Origin: Solobacterium sp.
GTDB taxonomy: Bacteria; Bacillota_I; Bacilli_A; Erysipelotrichales; Erysipelotrichaceae
Assembly: GCA_015256455.1 (NCBI GenBank)
Contig: JABZMB010000059.1
Location: forward strand, 1-7,707
Direction of reading: 5' to 3'
Length of the DNA stretch: 7,707 nt
How positions within the stretch are numbered: the stretch's first letter is position 1; each line of letters begins with the position of its first letter. The position numbers were made by a program, and so were the translations under genes. Under the pieces are notes generated by a model. It did not search any database. It had not been told where the DNA came from and was given only the letters and a program-made list of their open reading frames with translations. Positions 1 to 5,029 of this stretch are shown here, one piece after another.

Positions 1-222
1 GAAACCATCAATCTTACCACCAATAAATGTGGATAAGTTGACTGCGATTGCGCCAGGCGTACATTGGCTAATTGCATAGTAATTTAACACATCTTCAGCC
101 GTTACCCAGTGGTGTTTATCGACAACTTCTTTTTGAATCATTGGAATCATTGCGTATCCACCACCAAAGGTAAATAAGCCAATTTTGAACCAAGAGATAT
201 ATAGTTTAGCGATTTTGTTCAT
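1..222 (-). CDS. Chromate transporter (CHR/ChrA) family protein, N-terminal part
   Basis: Reading the minus strand from an ATG at 222-220 gives 74 uninterrupted codons that run off the left edge, so only the N-terminus is present. A Shine-Dalgarno (AGAGG) lies 5 bases upstream of the ATG. The protein begins MNKIAKLYISWFKIGLFTFG and continues with GGGYAMIPMI at about residues 20-29 and the segment QCTPGAIAVN at about 51-60. These are hallmark CHR-domain signatures: the FTFGGG-amiP motif of the first membrane segment and the (Q/S)xTPGpiavn motif. Family members are inner-membrane permeases, some of which export chromate. Many Bacillota homologues are half-size proteins encoded as tandem pairs, and their real substrate is often unknown. 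The gene is divergent from the XpaC-like operon. Family assignment is confident; a chromate substrate is not. Confidence 0.88.
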   Translation of the reverse strand, partial: MNKIAKLYISWFKIGLFTFGGGYAMIPMIQKEVVDKHHWVTAEDVLNYYAISQCTPGAIAVNLSTFIGGKIDGF

Positions 223-245
223 GTAACCTCTTTTTCTTAAATTCA

Positions 246-274
246 ACACTAGCATTTTTTTGACTATCAGTAAA
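246..274 (-). promoter_or_regulatory. Possible promoter for the chromate-transporter-family gene
   Basis: On the minus strand, TTTACT (complement of 269-274) is followed after 17 bases by TAGTGT (complement of 246-251), preceded by a TGC extended -10. The -35 matches consensus at four positions but the -10 at only three. The predicted start would be near 239, giving a leader of about 17 bases with the AGAGG Shine-Dalgarno. This is a weak call, made mainly because the divergent gene needs a promoter here. Confidence 0.3.
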
Positions 275-326
275 TAAAATTACGTATGTAGAATACAATT
301 GAAGAGATATAAAAAATCGTGTATTA

Positions 327-335
327 TGCTATAAT
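327..335 (+). promoter_or_regulatory. Extended -10 promoter of the XpaC-like/AAA+ operon
   Basis: TGCTATAAT is a perfect extended -10 element (TGn plus consensus TATAAT). No convincing -35 sits at 16-18 bases: the nearest good hexamer, TTGAAG at 299-304, is 25 bases away. The extended -10 would therefore carry recognition. The transcript should start near 342, immediately before the GAGAGG Shine-Dalgarno (344-349), giving a very short leader of about 17 bases. Confidence 0.7.
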
Positions 336-358
336 TCACTAGTGAGAGGTTATAAAAA

Positions 359-1324
359 ATGAAAAACAGAAAGAACTCTGATTTTGGTTGGATATTCTTC
401 TTAATATTATTTCTTGGAGGAGGAACGTTTATACCTATGTTAATTATTATTGGTATCGTATTTGCGATTGTAATGGCAGCGGTAAATGCCTCAAAGAGAA
501 ATGAGCAAAGATCAAACCCATACGCAAGCTATTCTTCATCTACATATTATGCTGGTAATCGTGCTTCAAATATTTCCGCATCACAGATGGCAAAGAATAA
601 TATTTTCTTACGTAAGTGGTTTAGAACGCATACTGCGTTAAACGTTAGTACAGGTATTGAACTACGTGTACGTAATGGTGAATACAAGTCACTCTCTAAT
701 TTAGATGTTTATCGTAATGGCATCCTGGTAAGTGGTTTGAATGTATTTGGTGCAAACTACCCAGAATCCTATGAACAGATCTTAAGAGAAGTTTCTAAGC
801 AGGCAGATGATTATCAAAATACAGATGTCATCGATGTACAAGCTACACCAACAAATGTGAAGAAGGAAGAAGTAAAAGTTGAAGAACCATCCTCTAGTGC
901 ACAGAGCTATATTGATCAAATTAACGCACTTAATGACGCAATTCCGGATGAAGAAATCTCAAATGGATTATTTGAAACATGTGCACTTTTAAAACAGGCA
1001 CAGAAGTTAGAAATAACTTTCCCTGCATCCAAAGGAAAGCTCAAGAAGTTATATGAATATTATTTGCCAATCCTTGTGCGTATTTTAAAACAATACGATG
1101 CTCTTCAGACTGCGCAGACAGATCCAAACTACGCTGAAACAAAAGAGAAGTTAGGTAAGACTGTCGTATTAATTAATGATGCGATGAAGAATATGATTGC
1201 AAGTTACACAGACCAAGACTTTATTAATCTATCTGCTGATATGGCTACTTTAAATGCTGTATTAAAGAAGGATGGCTTAACCAGTGATGGAATGATTGAA
1301 GTTGGAAACAAAGGAGACGAGTAA
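359..1324 (+). CDS. Membrane-anchored protein with XpaC-like C-terminal domain
   Basis: 321 residues; the ATG is set by GAGAGG nine bases upstream. Residues 9-43 are strongly hydrophobic with a GGG/P break at 20-26, which fits either a tight two-helix hairpin with both ends cytoplasmic or one long anchor. Basic flanks are KNRK before and SKR after. A Ser/Tyr/Asn-rich linker (about 46-75) leads to an unrecognised module at about 80-150. A charged linker (about 155-180) joins it to a helical C-terminal domain (about 184-312) containing LYEYYLPIL (231-239) and ending in a series of helices closing with LKKDGL. That pattern recalls the XpaC/'5-bromo-4-chloroindolyl phosphate hydrolysis' family, often found beside TelA-type toxic-anion-resistance genes. 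No enzymatic residues are visible and the family's biochemical role is unclear. It overlaps the next gene by one base, so the two products probably act together, with this one as membrane tether. The XpaC link is motif recall, not a search result. Confidence 0.72.
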   Translation: MKNRKNSDFGWIFFLILFLGGGTFIPMLIIIGIVFAIVMAAVNASKRNEQRSNPYASYSSSTYYAGNRASNISASQMAKNNIFLRKWFRTHTALNVSTGIELRVRNGEYKSLSNLDVYRNGILVSGLNVFGANYPESYEQILREVSKQADDYQNTDVIDVQATPTNVKKEEVKVEEPSSSAQSYIDQINALNDAIPDEEISNGLFETCALLKQAQKLEITFPASKGKLKKLYEYYLPILVRILKQYDALQTAQTDPNYAETKEKLGKTVVLINDAMKNMIASYTDQDFINLSADMATLNAVLKKDGLTSDGMIEVGNKGDE

Positions 1325-3468
1325 TGTCGAAGGATCGTAGAACAGAGGAAAAAGAAAGACTTTGGAATGAGGTCTTAGGCAAAAAACGTGCGTATGAGTC
1401 CACAGATGCTTCGGAGCAAATTACTTTAAGCATTGATGGTAATGAACAAAGCCAGAATTTGAATATTCTAAAACAACCAGACCAAGCAATGCAGGAATTG
1501 AATGCAATCTTGCGTAAGCAGCAGAAGGATCTGGAAGATATGCATGCGGCATTACAGAAGAAAGATGAACCATTAGATATCTCTGCAATGAGCATGGATG
1601 TTTTAGAAAGAGACTTAAAGCGTGATTATGGTTTAAGTGAAGTTGAACAGAAACCTGTTGAGAAGAAGGAGTTTAACTCACAGAAGTTATTCGATGATAT
1701 CTATAACGTCATCATCTCAAAAGTAATGGGTCAAAAAGACGCAATCCAACAAATGGTAAATGCGTTTAGAAGACCATACTTGATGGGTGAGGAAGCAGGA
1801 AAGGCAAAGAATGTCATTCTTGTCTCCGGTCCAGTGGGTTCTGGTAGACATGAAGCTGTTACACAGATGGCTCGTTCTTTATACGAACGTCAAGTATTTG
1901 TTAGTGATGAAGTCTATACGATTGATATGAGTCGTTATACATCATCAGGGCAAGAACAGATTTTCTTACAGGACCTGTATGAGGCAATCTCAGGTAATGG
2001 TTCTGTTATCTGTTTTGAGAACTTTGAAAATGGATTCCCAGCATTCTTGCGTATGATTAGTTCGCTTGTGACAACAGGTAGTTGCGTACTAAACAAGCGC
2101 TATGTATTAAATAAGGGAGTACTTGTAGAGAATCAGACAGGACTCGTAAAAGATAGCGTAGATACTTTAAACGTTGGTGGTAAGTATCTTGTGTTTATGA
2201 CAACCGGTAGTGTATCGAAGGTTCAAGATGCCTTCGGTGCAGATTTTATGTACCATGTATTAGATACAGTTACGTTAAAGAAACTAGATGAAGATAGTAT
2301 TCGCTCCATTATCCAAGTTCAAACAACAAACTTGGTTAAGAAAGCTGAGGAGAATCTAAAGATTAAGTTACAGGTTGAAGATTCTGTACAGGATTGGGTG
2401 GCACAGCACTTCAATAAGGATTTAGGTGCAGCATCTATCAGCTCTAATTTCTATGATTTCTATGTGTCCCTCGGACAGGCTGTATTAGACCATTCCCTGG
2501 GAAATATGGAAGAGATTCCTATGACTGTAAAGAATGATATTCCTGTCATTACAGTTAAGGAACAAGACATTCAGATGAGTCGATCACGTAATAGTAGCGA
2601 AGAACTTGAAGAAGTAAATCGCGAATTAAGTGAGATTATCGGTCTTGATGAAGTGAAGTCCTATATTACTTCCTTGCAATCCTTAGTTGCAATGCAGCAA
2701 AAGCGTCGTGAACAAGGTATGAAGACTGCGACACTTTCAAAGCATATGATCTTTACAGGAAATCCTGGTACAGGTAAGACAACAATTGCGAGATTAATTT
2801 CTCGTTATATGAAGGCTATCGGTGCATTAACACAAGGACAGCTTGTAGAAGTGTCTAGATCAGACTTAGTTGCACAGTATGTTGGACAGACTGCTCCATT
2901 AACGATGTCAGTCATTAAGTCTGCGATTGGTGGTGTACTCTTTATTGATGAAGCTTACGCGCTACATCGTGGTAAAGATGATGCGTTTGGATTAGAGTGT
3001 ATCGATACGCTTGTAAAGGCGATGGAAGATAACCGTGATAACTTAATTGTTATCTTAGCGGGATATAAGAAGGAAATGTCTGTATTCCTAGAGTCTAACT
3101 CTGGTCTAAAGTCACGTTTCCCAAATATCATCAACTTCAAGGATTACACAGGTGAAGAACTCTATAAGATTGCTTGTCTACAAGCAAAGAGTAAAGGCTA
3201 TCATATCGATGAAGCTCTTGCGGATAAATTAACTGCTTACTTCAATGAAGTACAGAGTATTAATCCAATGGAAGCTGGTAATGGTAGACTTGCACGTAAT
3301 ATGATTGAAGACGCAATCTTACGTCAATCCACGAGACTTGTATCTAATCCAGATAGTGATATGAGTGAACTGATAGAGGCTGACTTCGATTTCACAATCA
3401 AGATTCAACCTCCAAAGACTAGTGATTCACCTACACTAGAAGATTTATTAAAGATGACACAAAAGTAG
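1324..3468 (+). CDS. Double AAA+ protein: degenerate ClpB-D2-like module fused to SpoVK/CbbX-type ATPase
   Basis: 714 residues; ATG within TAATG overlaps the upstream stop, with AAAGGAG seven bases before it. Residues 1-130 are charged and partly coiled-coil-like, without signal or membrane segment, so the protein is cytosolic. Residues about 135-400 follow a ClpB/ClpC second-ATPase layout, but the Walker A reads GPVGSGRHE (169-177, Lys and Thr lost), the Walker B FENF (231-234, Asp-Glu replaced by Glu-Asn), sensor 1 is TTGS (293-296), the Arg finger is His311 and the sensor-2 Arg is Ala370. Residues about 428-690 form an intact SpoVK/CbbX-type AAA+ domain: Walker A GNPGTGKTT (479-487), pore loop QYVGQTAP (518-525), Walker B VLFIDEAYAL (538-547), Arg finger Arg598 and sensor 2 GNGRLARN (652-659). 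Family members are hexameric remodellers such as Rubisco activase CbbX and sporulation SpoVK. The substrate here is unknown. The XpaC-like membrane partner suggests action at the membrane. Confidence 0.85.
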   Translation: MSKDRRTEEKERLWNEVLGKKRAYESTDASEQITLSIDGNEQSQNLNILKQPDQAMQELNAILRKQQKDLEDMHAALQKKDEPLDISAMSMDVLERDLKRDYGLSEVEQKPVEKKEFNSQKLFDDIYNVIISKVMGQKDAIQQMVNAFRRPYLMGEEAGKAKNVILVSGPVGSGRHEAVTQMARSLYERQVFVSDEVYTIDMSRYTSSGQEQIFLQDLYEAISGNGSVICFENFENGFPAFLRMISSLVTTGSCVLNKRYVLNKGVLVENQTGLVKDSVDTLNVGGKYLVFMTTGSVSKVQDAFGADFMYHVLDTVTLKKLDEDSIRSIIQVQTTNLVKKAEENLKIKLQVEDSVQDWVAQHFNKDLGAASISSNFYDFYVSLGQAVLDHSLGNMEEIPMTVKNDIPVITVKEQDIQMSRSRNSSEELEEVNRELSEIIGLDEVKSYITSLQSLVAMQQKRREQGMKTATLSKHMIFTGNPGTGKTTIARLISRYMKAIGALTQGQLVEVSRSDLVAQYVGQTAPLTMSVIKSAIGGVLFIDEAYALHRGKDDAFGLECIDTLVKAMEDNRDNLIVILAGYKKEMSVFLESNSGLKSRFPNIINFKDYTGEELYKIACLQAKSKGYHIDEALADKLTAYFNEVQSINPMEAGNGRLARNMIEDAILRQSTRLVSNPDSDMSELIEADFDFTIKIQPPKTSDSPTLEDLLKMTQK

Positions 3469-3473
3469 TAATA

Positions 3474-3510
3474 AAAAGTGCTAAATAAAATTGTTTAGCA
3501 CTTTTATTAT
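3474..3510 (+). terminator. Terminator of the XpaC-like/AAA+ operon
   Basis: A perfect 12-bp stem, AAAAGTGCTAAA (3474-3485) with TTTAGCACTTTT (3494-3505), encloses an 8-base loop and starts 5 bases after the TAG stop. The T-rich descending arm runs into TATTAT, a modest U-tract. The A-run on the ascending arm means it could also stop transcripts coming from the right. Confidence 0.8.
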
Positions 3511-3518
3511 GTATATAC

Positions 3519-3530
3519 ATGCATGCATGT
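3519..3530. repeat. ATGCATGCATG repeat, copy 1 (candidate operator)
   Basis: ATGCATGCATG occurs here and again at 3596-3606, a start-to-start distance of 77 bases. Its core ATGCATGCAT is self-complementary. Both copies are preceded by an alternating TATAT tract and followed by a T-rich stretch ending in TTG, so the similarity extends beyond the 11-mer. Position between a terminator and the lysozyme-like gene's promoter suggests a regulator binding site. This is inference. Confidence 0.5.
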
Positions 3531-3595
3531 TTTGTGATATATCAATTATAAATAGTTGAATATGCAAGTATTTTGTGTAAGCGTTTATATATATT

Positions 3596-3606
3596 ATGCA
3601 TGCATG
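3596..3606. repeat. ATGCATGCATG repeat, copy 2 (candidate operator)
   Basis: Second exact copy of the 11-mer, flanked on the left by TATATATATT and on the right by GTTTTTG. It lies 63 bases upstream of the -35 element of the lysozyme-like gene. Confidence 0.5.
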
Positions 3607-3613
3607 GTTTTTG

Positions 3614-3651
3614 CACAATTTATATTGTGGTAATTTTGTGTGAAAATTGTG
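3614..3651. promoter_or_regulatory. Cluster of 11-bp-phased TTGTG repeats with an inverted copy
   Basis: ATTGTG (3624-3629), TTTGTG (3635-3640) and ATTGTG (3646-3651) are direct repeats at exact 11-base steps. An inverted CACAAT (3614-3619) forms a 6-4-6 palindrome with the first. The array ends 17 bases before the -35 of the lysozyme-like gene. Direct half-sites about 11 bases apart upstream of a -35 are typical of OmpR/PhoB-family response regulators, and WalR, which controls wall hydrolases, uses such spacing. The half-site here (TGTG) does not match the WalR TGTWAH consensus, so no regulator is named. Confidence 0.45.
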
Positions 3652-3668
3652 TATTCTATGCGCCAAAT

Positions 3669-3698
3669 TTGACGTTTTATTCTTTTTTCGTGTATGAT
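3669..3698 (+). promoter_or_regulatory. Promoter of the lysozyme-like gene, predicted leaderless
   Basis: TTGACG (3669-3674, five of six consensus) and TATGAT (3693-3698, five of six) are separated by 18 bases, with a TG just before the -10. Counting the usual seven bases from the end of the -10 puts +1 at 3705, which is exactly the A of the ATG start codon. The absence of any Shine-Dalgarno upstream of 3705 agrees with a leaderless mRNA. Confidence 0.65.
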
Positions 3699-3704
3699 TT
3701 TTAT

Positions 3705-4772
3705 ATGAAAAATTTATTATCAAAGACGACAAAGAAGTTTCTTGTGATTGGTTTGGCTGCTTGCATGTTGGGTGGCACAGCACTTGGATATGTGTTTGCA
3801 AGAAACGATTATATGAATAAACAGATGTTACTATCACAAGCTAAGTTATATGATTCATTGAAAATTAACATGAGTGGTATTACGACAGCTGAGTATGGAA
3901 GTACATTTGACTTACAAACATTAGTTGCGGAACATACTGGTGACTTAAAGATTGATGGACAGATCGACGCTAGTGCGGTTGGTACGTATCCAATTAAACT
4001 GATATTGTCTGGTAAAGAGTCTAAGTTTGGTTTAACAAATTCTAAGACATTTACCGCGAGTGTAAATGTTGTGGATACAAAACCTGCAGAGATTACTTTA
4101 CCAGCTAGTAGCGTAGATATTAAAGCGGGAAGTTCTTATGATTTGTTCTCCAATATTTCCTCGGTAATTGATCCAATTGATGGAAGCTTAACAGCTTCAA
4201 CTGAAAATGGTAAGGGTTACTACACAGTAGCGGTGGATGGCGATATCTCCAAGGCTGGTACATATACGGCAACAGTCACTGCGACAGATAAGAATGGAAA
4301 TGTTTCTACAGCCTCTTATACAATCAATGTGACAAGAGCGTATGTATCTAGTGGACCAGTTGATACTTCTGGTAATTATCAGACAATCTATTCTTACCTA
4401 ACAGGTACACTTGGTTTGTCTAAGGCAGCTGCTTGTGGTGTTTTGGCGAATATGTGGCAAGAATCCAAGTTTAATCCAACTGCAGGCTCATCCTATTACG
4501 GTTTATGCCAATGGGGTGGCGGTCGATATACAAACTTAGTTAACTACTGTGCAAATAATGGTCTCGACTATACAACGGTTGAAGGACAGTTAGCTTTCTT
4601 AACACATGAGTTAACAGGTGCGTATAACAGTACTCTTGTTGGATTACAGAATGTTGCGGATTCAGCAGAAGGTGCAGCTGAGGCAGCTACAATCTTTGTA
4701 ACAAGATACGAAGGTGCTTCTCATACAGCTGGACGTGCTGAAAAAGCGTATGCATATTATCTAGAAGGATAA
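3705..4772 (+). CDS. Cell-surface protein: N-terminal anchor, two Ig-like domains, phage-tail-type lysozyme domain
   Basis: 355 residues from ATG 3705. The frame is open back to an ATG at 3573, but the extra 44 residues are non-protein-like and would contain the promoter, whereas MKNLLSKTTKK plus a hydrophobic core (12-32) is a classic secretion start. LAAC (17-20) fits a lipobox and VFA (30-32) a type I cleavage site; hydrophobicity continuing past Cys20 also permits an uncleaved anchor. Residues about 50-123 and 125-210 look like bacterial Ig-like domains (GTYP and GTYTATVTATDKNGN strands). Residues 225-355 match the phage-tail lysozyme family: GVLANMWQESKFNP with probable catalytic Glu253, and YGLCQWGGGR (265-274). 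It should cleave peptidoglycan glycan strands outside the membrane, with the Ig domains as spacer or wall-binding modules. It is monocistronic, between two terminators. No other phage genes are present, so it looks domesticated. Activity and target are inferred. Confidence 0.85.
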   Translation: MKNLLSKTTKKFLVIGLAACMLGGTALGYVFARNDYMNKQMLLSQAKLYDSLKINMSGITTAEYGSTFDLQTLVAEHTGDLKIDGQIDASAVGTYPIKLILSGKESKFGLTNSKTFTASVNVVDTKPAEITLPASSVDIKAGSSYDLFSNISSVIDPIDGSLTASTENGKGYYTVAVDGDISKAGTYTATVTATDKNGNVSTASYTINVTRAYVSSGPVDTSGNYQTIYSYLTGTLGLSKAAACGVLANMWQESKFNPTAGSSYYGLCQWGGGRYTNLVNYCANNGLDYTTVEGQLAFLTHELTGAYNSTLVGLQNVADSAEGAAEAATIFVTRYEGASHTAGRAEKAYAYYLEG

Positions 4773-4782
4773 TCATTTAAAT

Positions 4783-4840
4783 AACCTCTATTTCGATTTG
4801 GATTTTTGAGAAGTTCAAATTGAATAGAGGTTTTTTGTTT
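4783..4840 (+). terminator. Intrinsic terminator of the lysozyme-like gene
   Basis: AACCTCTATT (4783-4792) pairs with AATAGAGGTT (4823-4832), and after a small bulge ATTTG (4796-4800) pairs with CAAAT (4816-4820), enclosing a 15-base loop. A TTTTTTGTTT tract follows directly at 4831-4840. It begins 10 bases after the stop codon. Confidence 0.88.
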
Positions 4841-4874
4841 GTAAATTTTACAATATAGGATTCAATTAGATTTA

Positions 4875-4889
4875 CATAGTATAACTATG
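4875..4889. promoter_or_regulatory. Palindrome abutting the YedE-like promoter (candidate operator)
   Basis: CATAGT-ATA-ACTATG is a perfect 6-3-6 inverted repeat ending one base before the weak -35 of the following promoter. This is a usual place for a transcription factor site. It lies 35 bases beyond the preceding terminator and outside any gene. The regulator is unknown, and the sequence resembles no operator I can name. Confidence 0.45.
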
Positions 4890-4890
4890 A

Positions 4891-4919
4891 ATTAAAGATA
4901 AATAGAAGTGTGGTATAGT
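4891..4919 (+). promoter_or_regulatory. Extended -10 promoter of the YedE-like/APC operon
   Basis: TGGTATAGT (4911-4919) is an extended -10 with a five-of-six hexamer. The -35 region is weak (ATTAAA at 4891-4896 with a 17-base spacer, or TTAAAG at 4892-4897 with 16). The predicted +1 is near 4926, about 104 bases before the chosen start codon. Confidence 0.6.
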
Positions 4920-4925
4920 AATAAA

Positions 4926-5029
4926 ACATAGACACAGAGTACCAGCCTATAATAGCTCTGCACATTTCTATGTCATACAATATGAAAATGATAGGGCTTC
5001 CATACAATGAGAGGGGGGATAGTTTTATC
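4926..5029 (+). promoter_or_regulatory. Structured 5' leader of the YedE-like gene
   Basis: Beginning at the predicted transcription start, ACATAGA (4926-4932) pairs with TCTATGT (4967-4973), and inside it CAGAG (4935-4939) pairs with CTCTG (4956-4960) around a 16-base loop. Downstream, CATACAAT occurs twice (4974-4981 and 5001-5008), and the leader ends in a G6 Shine-Dalgarno (AGGGGGG, 5012-5018). The helix contains the in-frame ATG at 4970, which argues against that codon as the start. I do not recognise a known riboswitch class. It may simply stabilise the 5' end or act as an RNA control element. Confidence 0.45.

Noticed and set aside
299..304. TTGAAG as -35 of the XpaC-like operon promoter
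   Set aside because: The spacing to TATAAT at 330 is 25 bases, too long for a sigma-A promoter; the extended -10 explains the site better.
1245..1595. Minus-strand open frame of 116 codons
   Set aside because: It lies across the junction of two well-supported plus-strand genes, has low-complexity Cys/Ser-rich composition and no ribosome binding site.
2955..3140. Minus-strand open frame of 61 codons, and the similar one at 7389-7577
   Set aside because: Both are fully inside strongly supported plus-strand genes and show no ribosome binding site or recognisable protein pattern.
3614..3653. A standard WalR box upstream of the lysozyme-like gene
   Set aside because: The 11-base period fits but the half-sites read TGTG rather than TGTWAH, so naming WalR would go beyond the sequence.
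3573..3704. 44-residue N-terminal extension of the lysozyme-like protein
   Set aside because: It encodes an unlikely Cys/Tyr/Phe-rich segment, would bury a normal signal sequence inside the protein, contains the best promoter, and has no Shine-Dalgarno at 3573.
3481..3837. Minus-strand open frame of 118 codons covering the intergenic region upstream of the lysozyme-like gene
   Set aside because: The product is rich in Asn, Ile, His and Tyr as expected from translating AT-rich non-coding DNA. It overlaps the terminator, promoter, repeats and the signal-peptide coding region of a convincing plus-strand gene.
4970..5029. Longer start for the YedE-like transporter at ATG 4970 or 4982
   Set aside because: No Shine-Dalgarno precedes 4970 or 4982, the ATG at 4970 lies in a predicted leader stem, and a G-rich Shine-Dalgarno sits just before 5030.
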